A DNA stretch of 64,000 nucleotides from Prado023 sp963736425 (GTDB lineage Bacteria; Actinomycetota; Actinomycetes; S36-B12; CAIYMF01): the NCBI GenBank assembly GCA_963736425.1, contig CAVTOX010000016.1, forward strand, positions 1-64,000, read 5' to 3'. Both the position numbers and the translations under genes were made by a program. Below, piece by piece: positions 44,251-55,421 of this stretch (position 1 is its first letter; each line of letters starts with the position of its first letter). The notes beneath the pieces were generated by a model. That model had not been told where the DNA came from and did not search any database. It worked only from the letters and a program-made list of their open reading frames with translations.

Positions 44251-45123
44251 TCAGAGGCGGCCCAGGAGGTCCGCCTTCTTCGATTCGAACTCCTCGGGTG
44301 TCAGGATCCCCGCGTCGCGCAGCTCACCGAGCTTCTTGATCTGCTCGATCAGGGCGTCGCCGGACGGAGCTGCTGGGGCGGCCGGAGCCGCAGGCGGGGC
44401 CGCGTGGCCCGAACCGCCCAGCACCTGGTCCATGATCAGGCTGCGCAGCTTCTCGGCGTCGGCGGCGTCCACGGAGAACACGATGGTGTTCCCGGACGCG
44501 AAGACGGTCACGTCGTGGTACCACGCACCCCTGCGCGCCTGCACCGACGAGACGGACTTCATCGGGATGACCTCGACGTCCTCCGGCCCACCGGCCAGCA
44601 TCCCCGTCAGCGACATCCGGCTGGTCGGCTTGGTCCGCTCGATGCGGTCCGGGTACAGCGTCACGATCGAGTTCCGACCGGCGTCGTGGCTGATGCCTCG
44701 CCAGAGGGCTCCCTCGGGCAGCGGTCCCGTCTTCTCCAGGGTGGCCTCGTCGCGCTGCTTGGCCTGGGCGGTCGCCTGACCTGCGGCCTGCTGAGCGGTG
44801 GCGGACGCCTGGGTGGCGGCCGCCTTGGCCTTGCCCATCCAGTCCTCGTCCTGGGCCTTGGACTTCAGCGACTTGAACATGCCACTCATCTTCGCGCTCG
44901 CGGTCGCAGTGGTCGCGGGCCCAGCGGACGGCTCGGGCGCAGGTGGGCCTCCCGCGGGCGGTCCGGGCGGTGGGGGTGGGGGTGGCGGGGCATCGGGGAC
45001 GGCGACCCAGAACTCCCAGCCCTCCGGCGCCGCCGGCCAGGCGGGGTCGGGTCGCCAGTCGTTGCCGGGAGTGAAGCCCTCAGCAACCTGCCATCCGGGC
45101 GGGGGATTGAACCGGTACGCCAT
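44251..45123 (-). CDS. SHOCT-domain protein with Pro-rich and PH-like regions
   Basis: 290 residues from the ATG at 45121-45123. Residues 1-45 (FNPPPGWQVAEGFTPGNDW) form a Trp-Pro-rich module common in actinobacterial membrane-associated proteins. A poly-Pro stretch follows at about 46-60, then an Ala/Gln-rich helix (residues 95-125). Residues about 140-235 look like a bacterial PH-type domain (NSIVTLYPDRIERTKP, DVEVIPMKSVSSVQARRG). The last 35 residues are a SHOCT domain (LIEQIKKLGELRDAGILTPE). Role unknown; such proteins are often oligomeric scaffolds. No membrane helix. Confidence 0.8.
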   Translation of the reverse strand: MAYRFNPPPGWQVAEGFTPGNDWRPDPAWPAAPEGWEFWVAVPDAPPPPPPPPGPPAGGPPAPEPSAGPATTATASAKMSGMFKSLKSKAQDEDWMGKAKAAATQASATAQQAAGQATAQAKQRDEATLEKTGPLPEGALWRGISHDAGRNSIVTLYPDRIERTKPTSRMSLTGMLAGGPEDVEVIPMKSVSSVQARRGAWYHDVTVFASGNTIVFSVDAADAEKLRSLIMDQVLGGSGHAAPPAAPAAPAAPSGDALIEQIKKLGELRDAGILTPEEFESKKADLLGRL

Positions 45124-45197
45124 CTCTGCACCTCCACTGCCGCTGGACCAGAACGTGCATCTGGCCGCTTCCGACACTACGCGTCCTCGGGAGGGTC

Positions 45198-45950
45198 ATG
45201 GTGCCCGGGCGCACGACCTGCGTGAGCTCCTCCTCCGTGGGTTCGCAGTACGGTGGCGCGGTGGCCACGTGGAACGACGCGGATCGGAGACGTCGCGCAG
45301 GGATGCCCGCGAGCGGCCCGGATCGGGGCCGCCTCGAGACGGTGGTGGCCTCCCTCGTCGGGGTCGAGGACGTCCGGGACGGCGAGGAGGTCGTCGGCGA
45401 GCACCTCACCCGTCTGGACTGGACCCGGGTGAGCCTGCGTGCGTGCTTGGTCCGTCTCGCGGATGTCGGCGCGCTGGTGCTCGACCGGGCGCGGGTGATC
45501 GACTCGCAGCTGCATGAGCCGGACATCACGAACCTGAGCGCCGCGGACTCGACCTGGCGCTCCGTCGCGGTGCACGGCGGCCGGATCGGGGCCTGGGACC
45601 TGGCGGGCGGAGTGCTTGACGCTGTGACTGTGGCCGACGCCCAACTCGGGTACGTCAATCTGCGGAACGCGGACCTGACCGACGTGGTGCTGCGCGACTG
45701 CCGGATCGAGACGCTCGACCTGGCCGGGGCGACGGCGCGACGCGTGAGCCTCGCCGGCTGCGCGATCGGCGAGCTCGTCGCGACCCATGCCAGCCTGGAC
45801 GGACTGGACCTCCGTGGCGCGCGCCTCGACCGGATCGACGGGGTCGAGAACCTGGCCGGGACGACGATCTCGGCCGAACAACTCCTCGACCTGGCTCCCG
45901 CGTTGGCCCAGGCGGCGGGGATCACGATCGGGCCCTGGCCGGTCAGCTGA
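45198..45950 (+). CDS. Pentapeptide-repeat-like protein
   Basis: About 250 residues from the ATG at 45198; GTG at 45201 and GTG at 45261 are alternatives, and the first 20 residues look non-conserved. From residue 70 the sequence is a right-handed beta-helix of imperfect five-residue turns (A-D/N-L-x-x): LTRLDWTRVSLRACLVRLAD, YVNLRNADLTDVVLRDCRI, LDLAGATARRVSLAGCAI and LDGLDLRGARLDRIDG. Some pentapeptide proteins mimic DNA and protect gyrase, but nothing here shows that. It ends at a strong two-way terminator. Confidence 0.75.
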   Translation: MVPGRTTCVSSSSVGSQYGGAVATWNDADRRRRAGMPASGPDRGRLETVVASLVGVEDVRDGEEVVGEHLTRLDWTRVSLRACLVRLADVGALVLDRARVIDSQLHEPDITNLSAADSTWRSVAVHGGRIGAWDLAGGVLDAVTVADAQLGYVNLRNADLTDVVLRDCRIETLDLAGATARRVSLAGCAIGELVATHASLDGLDLRGARLDRIDGVENLAGTTISAEQLLDLAPALAQAAGITIGPWPVS

Positions 45951-45969
45951 GAGTTGCCGCGACATGGAA

Positions 45970-46011
45970 GGGCGCGGTCACCAGGTGCTGGCGCACCAGA
46001 TGACCGCGCCC
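45970..46011. terminator. Large two-way terminator hairpin
   Basis: GGGCGCGGTCA pairs perfectly with TGACCGCGCCC (11 base pairs), and inside the loop GGTGC pairs with GCACC around TGGC. It lies exactly between two convergent genes (stops at 45950 and 46019), so it can serve both strands. Confidence 0.8.
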
Positions 46012-46018
46012 CTGGAGG

Positions 46019-46234
46019 CTAGAGGGCCGAGACCTCGCGCTCGATGGCCTCGACGGCGTCCTGGCCGATCATCCCGCCGGCCATGCCCATGGCCTGCGCG
46101 GCCGGCATGCCCTTGGCCATCCCCAGCATCGGGTTGCTGGTGATACCAGGAGCGTGCTTCTCCATGATCGCCACGACGTCGGGGTCCTCCATCATCGCGC
46201 CGAGGGTGGTGGTGTTGATGTCGTACTTCGCCAT
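46019..46234 (-). CDS. Small protein of unknown function (71 aa)
   Basis: The ATG at 46232-46234 has a GAAGGGA ribosome site. The sequence MAKYDINTTTLGAMMEDPDV, KHAPGITSNPMLGMAKGMP and DAVEAIEREVSAL resembles a short helical module that I have also seen at the C-terminus of larger, often carbohydrate-active, proteins (D-x-N-T-x-x-G-x-x-M/L-x-x-P). Here it stands alone. It is Met/Gly/Ala-rich, soluble and ends at the two-way terminator. A larger frame upstream to 46495 does not look coding. Confidence 0.7.
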   Translation of the reverse strand: MAKYDINTTTLGAMMEDPDVVAIMEKHAPGITSNPMLGMAKGMPAAQAMGMAGGMIGQDAVEAIEREVSAL

Positions 46235-46347
46235 GGGGGTTCCCTTCGATGTGGTTGCCTGTCGGGCAAATACTGGCACGCCGCAGCCAGCGACCCAAGA
46301 CCGGGGACGGCCCCGCGTCATGATCCATGCAGCTTCGGTGGCCTGGG

Positions 46348-48495
<2,148 letters not shown>

Positions 48496-48588
48496 GCGCG
48501 TCTCCTCGCTGCTGGCCCTCGCCACGCTAGACGCTGTGGGCCCTCCATCGCGCGCGTAGGCTGGGCGGACCGCGCTGAAGGAGCCCTC

Positions 48589-49416
48589 ATGGAGTTCACC
48601 GGGACCTCGTCCTACCTCACCGATCCGGCCCTGGAGACGGCCGTGCGCTGCGCCCTGGTCCTGGAGAAGCCCCTGCTGGTCCGCGGTGAGCCGGGCACCG
48701 GCAAGACCCTGCTCGCGGAGGCCGTGGCCGAGGCGCTGGGCATGGAGCTGGTGACCTGGAACGTCAAGAGCACTACCCGCGCCCAGGAGGGGCTCTACAC
48801 CTACGACACGGTGCAGCGCCTCTACGACAGCCGGTTCGGCGACCACAACGTCCAGGACATCGCCGACTACATCCATCTCGGGCCGATGGGTCAAGCCTTC
48901 AGCGCGGAGCAACGCGTCGTGCTGCTCATCGACGAGATCGACAAGGCCGACCTGGAGTTCCCCAACGACCTGCTCCACGAGCTGGACCGGATGCGCTTCA
49001 CCATCTCCGAGACGGGCGAGACCATCGCCGCCGCCCACCGACCCGTGGTCATCATCACGAGCAACGCCGAGAAGGAGCTGCCCGACGCCTTCCTGCGCCG
49101 ATGCGTGTTCCACTTCATCGACTTCCCGGACGCCGAGCTGATGGGCCGCATCGTGGAGGTGCATCACCCCGGCCTCGACGACACGCTGCTCGCCCAGGCG
49201 CTCGAGGCGTTCTATGCGGTCCGCGGCATGGACCGGGTCCGCAAGAAGCCCTCCACCAGCGAGCTGATCGACTGGATCGCGATGCTGCGCCTGGCCCAGC
49301 CCGACGCCGTGGCCCTCGACGAGAGCACGCCCTTCCTCGGCACGCTTCTGAAGAAGGAGCAGGACCTCCAGGCGTTCAACGACCAGATCACCGGCCGGAC
49401 ACGGCGCCGGTTCTGA
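48589..49416 (+). CDS. MoxR-family AAA ATPase
   Basis: 275 residues, start ATG behind AAGGAG. Walker A is RGEPGTGKTLLAEAVAEAL near residue 32, Walker B is VVLLIDEIDKADLEFPNDLL near 105, and VIITSNAEKELPDAFLRRC near 145 contains sensor 1 and the arginine finger. The downstream gene overlaps by one base (TGATG) and encodes the VWA partner, the standard MoxR/CoxE-type chaperone pair that inserts cofactors or remodels an enzyme. The client is not evident in the neighbourhood. Confidence 0.9.
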   Translation: MEFTGTSSYLTDPALETAVRCALVLEKPLLVRGEPGTGKTLLAEAVAEALGMELVTWNVKSTTRAQEGLYTYDTVQRLYDSRFGDHNVQDIADYIHLGPMGQAFSAEQRVVLLIDEIDKADLEFPNDLLHELDRMRFTISETGETIAAAHRPVVIITSNAEKELPDAFLRRCVFHFIDFPDAELMGRIVEVHHPGLDDTLLAQALEAFYAVRGMDRVRKKPSTSELIDWIAMLRLAQPDAVALDESTPFLGTLLKKEQDLQAFNDQITGRTRRRF

Positions 49417-50576
49417 TGTTCCTGCCGCTGCTCTACCGGCTGCGTGCGGAGCGCGTCCCGGTCGGGACCACCGAGGCCCTGGCGCTGGGCCGAGCGCTGG
49501 CCGCCGGGGCCCACCGCAACAGCGTCACCGGCTACTACCACGTGGCCCGCTCGATCCTGATCCACCACGAGGGGCACCTCGACGCCTTCGACCGCGCGTT
49601 CGCCGCGGAGTACCGCGGGGTCCTGAGCATGTCCGACGAGATGCGCGAGTGGCTCGACGAGGTGGCCGAGCGCGGCGAGCATTCGGACGGGGGCGAGGAC
49701 GCCCTGCCCGACCTCGACGAGCTGCTCGCCGAGTACCAGAAGCGACTCCGTGAGCAGACCGAGCGCCACGACGGCGGGCCCTACTGGATCGGGACCGGGG
49801 GGACCTCGCCGTTCGGCCGGGGCGGGACCGCCGCCGGCGGCCTGAGCACGGGATCCTCCGGTGGCGGGCGTGCCGCCATCAACATCGCCGATGCCCGTCG
49901 CTATCGCGGGTACCGGTCGGATGTGACCCTCGATATCCGCCAGCTCGAGGTCGCCCTGCGCCGGCTGCGGGCCTTCGTCCGCGACGGTGCCGCCGACGAG
50001 CTCGACATCGCCGCCACGATCGATGCCACAGCCCGCAACGCCGGCGAGATCGAGGTCGTGACCCGCCCGCCGAGCCGGCCGAACACCCACGTGATCCTGA
50101 TGATCGACGTCGGCGGCTCGATGCACCCCTACACCGAGCTCATGTCGCAGCTGTTCAGCGCGACCAAGAAGGCCACGCACTTCAAGGAGCTGCGGACCTA
50201 CTACTTCCACAACTGCGTCTACGGCGAGGTCTACGGCACCACGGCGTTCGCCGAGCCGACCCCCGTGGTCGACCTCATGCGCCAATGCGCCTCGCACTAC
50301 AAGCTGATCATGGTCGGCGACGCCTCCATGGCCCCCTACGAGCTGCACATGGGTGGGCACTGGGCGGCGGGTGGGCCCGACGCCATCTCCGGTCTCGGGT
50401 GGCTGCGGATCCTGCGCGAGCACTTCACCGACGCTGTGTGGCTCAATCCTGAGCCGGGCCTGAGCTGGCGCGGGACCACGATCGAGGACATCGGCGAGGT
50501 CATCCCGATGTTCCCGCTGACCGTCGACGGGCTCACCGAGGGAATGGCCCTTCTCAACCGCGGTGTGCGGCGCTGA
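49416..50576 (+). CDS. VWA-domain protein, CoxE-like partner of MoxR
   Basis: 386 residues. The N-terminal 120 residues are helical (GTTEALALGRALAAGAHRNS), then a Gly-rich linker (residues 125-155). The VWA domain starts at HVILMIDVGGSMHPYTEL near residue 227; the MIDAS motif reads D-V-G-G-S instead of D-x-S-x-S, a variant usual for this CoxE-like group. GDASMAPYEL near 305 carries the later metal ligand. Coupled to the MoxR ATPase by a TGATG overlap. The 3' end overlaps the convergent patatin gene by 23 bases. Confidence 0.88.
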   Translation: MFLPLLYRLRAERVPVGTTEALALGRALAAGAHRNSVTGYYHVARSILIHHEGHLDAFDRAFAAEYRGVLSMSDEMREWLDEVAERGEHSDGGEDALPDLDELLAEYQKRLREQTERHDGGPYWIGTGGTSPFGRGGTAAGGLSTGSSGGGRAAINIADARRYRGYRSDVTLDIRQLEVALRRLRAFVRDGAADELDIAATIDATARNAGEIEVVTRPPSRPNTHVILMIDVGGSMHPYTELMSQLFSATKKATHFKELRTYYFHNCVYGEVYGTTAFAEPTPVVDLMRQCASHYKLIMVGDASMAPYELHMGGHWAAGGPDAISGLGWLRILREHFTDAVWLNPEPGLSWRGTTIEDIGEVIPMFPLTVDGLTEGMALLNRGVRR

Positions 50577-51504
50577 CCAGTCCGTCCAGAGTCCCAGCCC
50601 GTGCCAGTTCGCCGACGTAGGAGTGTGCGGCCTGTGCCACGGGCGCCCGCCTCGACAGCGTCATCGTGGCGGTCCCCATGACCTCGCGCAGCCGGGCGTC
50701 GGGCTGCACCACGAGCACCGGGGTACCCGACCTGCGCACCTGCTCCGCCTCGCGGTCGAGCCGTCGCCGGACCGGCAGGCGAAGCAGCGTCCCGCGCTCG
50801 GCGGCGAATGGGTCGGCCGTGGACATCGGGGCCGAGACCACGACGAGGTCCAGGCCGAGACCCGTCACGAGGTCGAGGTTGTGGATCGACCACATCCCGC
50901 CGTCCACGTGCCTGTGCCCGTCGATGACCACCGGGGTGAAGTAGCCGGGGATGGCGCAGGACGCTGTCACGGCGTCGCGAACCGACGCGGTCGCGTCACG
51001 GCCGAATACGACCCGTACCCCGTCATCGAGGCGGACGGTGCAGATCCACGTCGGCTGTGCGGGCCAAGCCTCGAAGAGGTCACCGATCCAGCTCACGCCA
51101 GCATCCACCGCCAGGTTCCCTTCGGGGAGCAGCGCCGCTGCCGCAATCCCCGGGCGGTAGCGCCAGGGACGCCGAGCGATCGAGGGCAGCAGCCCGGGCG
51201 CTGCCGGGCGACGGGCGGGTCGCTCCTGGCGCTGCGGCTGGCGCAAGGGGCCCAGGGAGCCGAGCACATGCTCGCCCTCAGCGGACATGGGCGCACCGGC
51301 CATGCGTGCGACGAAGTCGGCCGGGGGCAACCCGGCTCGCAACAGCGCGGCGGAGGTGGATCCCGCTGAGGTCCCCACGATCACCTCGGCACTGCGTGCG
51401 TCCCAGTCGGCGAACTCGGCCAGGCCGGCGACGACCCCGGCGTGGAAGGCCGTCCCGGTGAGGCCGCCGCCGCCGAGTACCAGCCCGATGCGAGGTGGGG
51501 TCAT
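50554..51504 (-). CDS. Patatin-like phospholipase
   Basis: 316 residues from the ATG at 51502-51504, five bases after the ABC permease stop. The oxyanion loop is LVLGGGGLTGTAFHAGVV near residue 8, the nucleophile Ser is in VIVGTSAGSTSAALL near 43 (G-x-S-x-G), and the catalytic Asp is in HRHVDGGMWS near 198 (D-G-G). This Ser-Asp dyad hydrolyses acyl esters of lipids. Being the third gene after an ABC-2 exporter pair suggests a shared lipid-related role, which is inference. No signal peptide. Confidence 0.88.
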   Translation of the reverse strand: MTPPRIGLVLGGGGLTGTAFHAGVVAGLAEFADWDARSAEVIVGTSAGSTSAALLRAGLPPADFVARMAGAPMSAEGEHVLGSLGPLRQPQRQERPARRPAAPGLLPSIARRPWRYRPGIAAAALLPEGNLAVDAGVSWIGDLFEAWPAQPTWICTVRLDDGVRVVFGRDATASVRDAVTASCAIPGYFTPVVIDGHRHVDGGMWSIHNLDLVTGLGLDLVVVSAPMSTADPFAAERGTLLRLPVRRRLDREAEQVRRSGTPVLVVQPDARLREVMGTATMTLSRRAPVAQAAHSYVGELARAGTLDGLVSAAHRG

Positions 51505-51509
51505 GGCGA

Positions 51510-52691
51510 TCAGCCTCGCTCCGGAAGGACTTCGCGCAGCTTCAGCCGACGCCCGGTGATCACCAGCGCGCGACGGTACACGCTCGACCCGAACCACGCG
51601 AGGAGCACGGCGGTGCCCATGGCCAGCAGCATGCTCAGGAGCAACTGCCATTCGGGGACCGTCCCCGACGACCACCGGATGGGCATGGCCATCGGCGATG
51701 TCAGCGGGAACATCGACAGGGCAACGCTGAGCGCCGACCCCGGATCCTGCTGCACCACGATGACCGCGCCGAGGTAGGCAAGGACCAGGACCGTGGTGAC
51801 CGGCATGATGGCCGAGCCCACCTCCGTCACCTTGTCGACCAGGGCCGCCGCGGCGGCGAACAGGAACGCGTACATGAGGAAGCCGAGGACGAACCACGCG
51901 ACCCCCAGGACGATGTCCCCGGCGGCGACGACGGGCAGGTCCAGGCCGTCGGTGACGGTGATCGCCGCCAGGATCGGCACCGCCAGGACCATGAGCTGTG
52001 CCAGTGTCTGCAGACCGATGCCCACCACGTTCCCGACGAGGATCTGGCTGGGCCGCAGCACGGCCAGGAGCACCTCAGCGATCCGAGTCGACTTCTCCAC
52101 CCCGACGTTCATCGCGATGATGTTGCCGCTGAACATGATGGCCATGTAGAGCACGATCCCGACGACGAAGCCGACCGCGGCTCGGCCCTGGTCCTGGACC
52201 GGCCCCACCTCCACCTGCGTGGGCGGGGGTATCGACGAGACCGCGCGGACCTGCTCCGGGGTCAGGCCCGCACTGAGCAGCATCCCGGTGCTCTCCTGCG
52301 CGACGACCGCCTGGGCCACCAGCACGGGGAAGGCGCCGGGGGCGTCGGTGCGGACGTACATCGTGGCCCCGGCCAGGCCAACCGTCGCGTCCCCCTCGCG
52401 GACCGCCGTCTCGACGGCCGGGGAATCGGCGACGGGCAGGTACTCGACGCCGAACTCGGCGGCCTCGCCCGCGGCGTCGAGCTGTGACTGCACGGCTGTG
52501 GATGCCTCACCGACGGTGGCCAGCGTGTAGGTCGGCTCGTCGCCGGACAGCATCCGGGGGACGAACACGACCGCCAGCCCGACCAGGAGCAGGATCAGCG
52601 TGGTGATCCGGACGGTCCGCGATCGCAGTCCGTCGGACAGGCTCCGGCCGGCGACCAGCCGCGTGCCCTGCCACCAGCTCGAGCCCGGCAT
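51510..52691 (-). CDS. ABC-2 type permease, NatB-like
   Basis: 393 residues. One N-terminal helix (residues 30-50), a large external domain (residues 55-165) and about five more helices from residue 170. VGVEKSTRIAEVLLAVLRPS near residue 200 is the coupling motif of the NatB/CcmB-like group (E-K-x-x-R-x-x-E-x-L). The start overlaps the ATPase stop by one base. The complex probably exports sodium, a lipid or a small compound; the substrate is unknown. Confidence 0.88.
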   Translation of the reverse strand: MPGSSWWQGTRLVAGRSLSDGLRSRTVRITTLILLLVGLAVVFVPRMLSGDEPTYTLATVGEASTAVQSQLDAAGEAAEFGVEYLPVADSPAVETAVREGDATVGLAGATMYVRTDAPGAFPVLVAQAVVAQESTGMLLSAGLTPEQVRAVSSIPPPTQVEVGPVQDQGRAAVGFVVGIVLYMAIMFSGNIIAMNVGVEKSTRIAEVLLAVLRPSQILVGNVVGIGLQTLAQLMVLAVPILAAITVTDGLDLPVVAAGDIVLGVAWFVLGFLMYAFLFAAAAALVDKVTEVGSAIMPVTTVLVLAYLGAVIVVQQDPGSALSVALSMFPLTSPMAMPIRWSSGTVPEWQLLLSMLLAMGTAVLLAWFGSSVYRRALVITGRRLKLREVLPERG

Positions 52692-53595
52692 CAGCCCACC
52701 TCCGCCATCTCGCCGGCGGCAACCATGAACAGCTGCGACAGGGTCGGCAGGTCCAGGCCGAAGTCCGTGACGTGCCCTGCCGAGCGGGCGGCATCGAGGA
52801 CTGCCAGCGGATCAGTCCCCGGGGGCAGGTCGAGCCGGAGGTCATCGGCGCGGTCCTCGACGATGCTCACGTGCGGGAAGCCAGCCAGCCACGCGCGGCT
52901 GCTGCCGGCAATCGTCAGGCGCAACTGACGCCGTCCCGAGGATGCCCGCAGGTCAGCGACCCGGCCCTCCAGCACCGTGCGCCCCTCGTCGAGCATCACG
53001 ATCGACTCGCACAGGTCCTGGACGAGGTCGAGCTGGTGGCTGGAGAACAGCACCGTGCGCCCAGCCCGGACCCGCTCTGTGAGGGTGGTGCTCAGATCCG
53101 CCACGGCCACGGGGTCGAGGCCGGCGAACGGCTCGTCGAGCACGATCACCTCCGGGTCGTGCACCAGTGCCGCGGCCAGTTGCAGCCGTTGCTGCATGCC
53201 GCCGGACAGCTTGTCCGGCCGATCCGACCACCGGTCACCAAGTCCCAGCTCGTCGAGGAGTCTGTGGGCCGATCGGGCGGCCTCCACTCGGTCGACCCCG
53301 TGCAGTCGGGCGAGGTAGACAAGTTGCTCCCCGGCGGGCATCGCGGGGTAGAGGCCACGTTCCTGGGGCATGTACCCCCAGCGCCGCCGATCGGCGGTGG
53401 TCACGGGATGGCCCTGCCAGCGGGTCTCGCCGGCGTCGGGGTCGATCACACCCAACATGATCCGCATGAGTGTGGTCTTGCCGGCTCCGTTGGGCCCAGG
53501 AGCCCGGTCAGCACCCCGGTTGGGACGTCGAACCTCACGTCGTCGAGGACAGGCCGCTCGGCGAAGGCATGCGACACCCCGCGCACCTGGAGCAC
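52691..53595 (-). CDS. ABC transporter ATP-binding protein, frameshifted near 53497
   Basis: About 301 residues from the GTG at 53593-53595. The first 32 residues (VLQVRGVSHAFAERPVLDDV) read in one frame up to the P-loop, where CTGGGCCCAACGG lacks one base of the expected CTGGGxCCCAACGG; downstream PNGAGKTTLMRIMLG continues in another frame. Signature KLSGGMQQRLQLAAAL near residue 132 and Walker B VIVLDEPFAGLDPVA near 153 are intact, with LFSSHQLD as H-loop. The break sits in a C/G run and the gene is otherwise complete, so a consensus error is likely. Pairs with the NatB-like permease. Confidence 0.85.
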
Positions 53596-53684
53596 AGAAC
53601 CAGACTACCCGAGCCGGGGCATCTTCCCGCCGCCGGTCCATGGCTACAGTGGGGCACCACATCGAGCCGGGACGGAGGGACGCC

Positions 53685-54857
53685 ATGACCGCCATCGCGC
53701 ATGACCTTGCCCTCCAGACTCCTGACCACCTGCGACTGCCCGCCACTGCGGCGGCCGCGCCGCCGTTCCGGCGGATCTCGATGAGGATTCCTGCGTTGTC
53801 CCACACGTCCTGCACTGCCCTTGAACCCTACGGATGGACCTCCGCGCGCGCCGATCAGCTGCCGCCGGAACCCATCCCGCCCGCGTCGTCCGGTACGACG
53901 GGGCATCCATCTGGCCATGACCCCGGACGGGTTGGCCCTGCGCGCGTGCCCGGCTCGACCCGACCCACGGTCGGCGACTGGCTCGCTGTCGCGGGCACCG
54001 ACGGGGACCCGAACGACGTCCAGGTCGAACGGGTCCTGGAGCGCACGTCGCTCCTGCGCCGGATGACCGCGGACGGCACCGGGTCGCAGGCCCTGGCCGC
54101 CAACGTCGAGCTCGTCCTGATCGCCTGCGGCCTCGATCGCCCAGTCCGGTCCGGCCGGATCCACCGGGCAGCAGCCCAGGCGTGGGACGCCGACGCCCAT
54201 CCCGTTCTCGTTCTGACCAAGGCAGGTGCCCCGGGCGCCGCTGAAGTCGACCTTCCCCGGCTCGAGCTCGAGCACCCGGGCATGCGCGTACTCGTGACGT
54301 CCTCCCAGGAGGGGGTCGGGATCGAGGACGTCCGAGCGGTCGTGGCCGGGCGCACAGCCGTGCTCGTAGGGGAGTCGGGGGCGGGCAAGTCCACGCTCAT
54401 CAACGCGCTCCTCGGTCGGGACGAGGTCGCCACCGGCGCTGTGCGGGAGGGTGACGCCAAGGGCCGGCACACGACGACGTCGCGGCAGCTGCACCTGCTC
54501 CCCGGGGTGCCGGGCGGGTGCATCATCGACACCCCGGGCATCCGCTCCCTGGGACTGTTCACCGACGCCGAGTCGGTTGATGCGGCGTTCGCCGACATCC
54601 AGGAGCTGGCGGCGCAGTGCCGGTTCAGCGACTGCGGCCACGCCACCGAGCCGGGCTGTGCCGTGATCGCAGCCTGCGAGTCGGGCCAGCTGCCGCAGGG
54701 ACGCTACGACTCGTGGCGCCGGCTGCAGAAGGAGGTCGCGAGTGCGGCGATGCGCGCCTCCCCGCATGAGTTGCGCAAGCACGCCAAGAGGTTCGGGCGA
54801 GCGGCCAAGGAGGGGGCTGCGATGAAGCAGCGGTCGGGGGAGGCGCGTTGGCCGTGA
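53685..54857 (+). CDS. rsgA: Ribosome-assembly GTPase RsgA, with a short out-of-frame stretch
   Basis: 390 residues from the ATG at 53685. The protein is a circularly permuted GTPase acting on the 30S subunit: VLTKAG (G4) near residue 180, VLVGESGAGKSTLINALLG (G1) near 225, DTPGIRSLGL (G3) near 284, and the zinc finger CRFSDCGHATEPGCAV near 310. The G4-G1-G3 order confirms the permutation. Residues 66-86 (ASSGTTGHPSGHDPGRVG) do not look like the OB fold expected there; the other frames give ARVVRYDGASI and then IHLAMTPDGLALRA, which do. Three missing bases near 53878, 53905 and 53943 would explain this and restore the frame. Confidence 0.85.
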   Translation: MTAIAHDLALQTPDHLRLPATAAAAPPFRRISMRIPALSHTSCTALEPYGWTSARADQLPPEPIPPASSGTTGHPSGHDPGRVGPARVPGSTRPTVGDWLAVAGTDGDPNDVQVERVLERTSLLRRMTADGTGSQALAANVELVLIACGLDRPVRSGRIHRAAAQAWDADAHPVLVLTKAGAPGAAEVDLPRLELEHPGMRVLVTSSQEGVGIEDVRAVVAGRTAVLVGESGAGKSTLINALLGRDEVATGAVREGDAKGRHTTTSRQLHLLPGVPGGCIIDTPGIRSLGLFTDAESVDAAFADIQELAAQCRFSDCGHATEPGCAVIAACESGQLPQGRYDSWRRLQKEVASAAMRASPHELRKHAKRFGRAAKEGAAMKQRSGEARWP

Positions 54858-54896
54858 GGACGGGCCTCACCGCGCGGGCGTGCCTATCCTGATCCG

Positions 54897-55184
54897 ATGG
54901 ATCTGCGGTTCAGCGGCGAGGTGTGGTTCTGGAGGGGCCCCTCGCCCTACCACTTCGTCACCGTTCCGGACGAGGAGTGCGCCGCCCTCGAGGCTGCGGC
55001 CCCACTCGTGTCCTACGGGTGGGGAATGATCCCGGTCACCGCGGAGATCGGGGGGACGCGGTGGACGACGTCGTTGTTCCCGAAGGACGGCCGCTACATC
55101 GTTCCGCTCAAGGACGTGGTGCGCCGGGCAGAGGGGCTCGACGTCGGCGACGACGTCACCGTCGGTCTCACCGTGGACGTCTGA
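54897..55184 (+). CDS. DUF1905 protein
   Basis: 95 residues. The sequence has the single beta-barrel layout of DUF1905: FSGEVWFWRGPSPYHFVTVP at the start, a GWGMIPVTAEIGGTRWTTSL centre and YIVPLKDVVRRAEGLDVGDD near the end. The function of the family is not known; no catalytic motif. It lies 39 bases after rsgA and may share its transcript. Confidence 0.85.
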   Translation: MDLRFSGEVWFWRGPSPYHFVTVPDEECAALEAAAPLVSYGWGMIPVTAEIGGTRWTTSLFPKDGRYIVPLKDVVRRAEGLDVGDDVTVGLTVDV

Positions 55185-55231
55185 CCAGCCGGCGATCCCA
55201 TGGGACCGGTGGCGGGTCAGCACTGCGGCGG

Positions 55232-55375
55232 TCAGTGGATGCCGACGGGCGGGTACCAGACCTGGTCGGGACGTGCCTGATCACCGTGGTCGTCCCCGGT
55301 CTGAGTGCCGAGCCCTGAGGCCACGGCGCTCATCGCCAGCAGGAGGAGGAACAGGACAACGATCACGTGGATCAC
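55232..55375 (-). CDS. Probable small membrane or secreted peptide (44-47 aa)
   Basis: From the GTG at 55373-55375 (47 residues) or, better, the GTG at 55364-55366 (44 residues), which follows AAGGTGA. The product starts with one hydrophobic segment (VIVVLFLLLLAMSAVAS), then a polar tail (TQTGDDHGDQARPDQ) ending VWYPPVGIH. The third-codon-position GC bias fits coding. It is divergent from the LysR regulator and the ACAAT repeat cluster lies between them, the usual place for a LysR target promoter. No homologue is recognised. Confidence 0.5.
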   Translation of the reverse strand: MIHVIVVLFLLLLAMSAVASGLGTQTGDDHGDQARPDQVWYPPVGIH

Positions 55376-55421
55376 CTTCGTAGTGCGGGTTCTCGTGCTT
55401 TGTGACTACAACGGTACGCTG

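Noticed and set aside
46214..46275. TTGCC-N5-GGCAA repeat upstream of the 71-residue gene as an operator
   Set aside because: Short arms with common GC content; no regulator nearby to support it.
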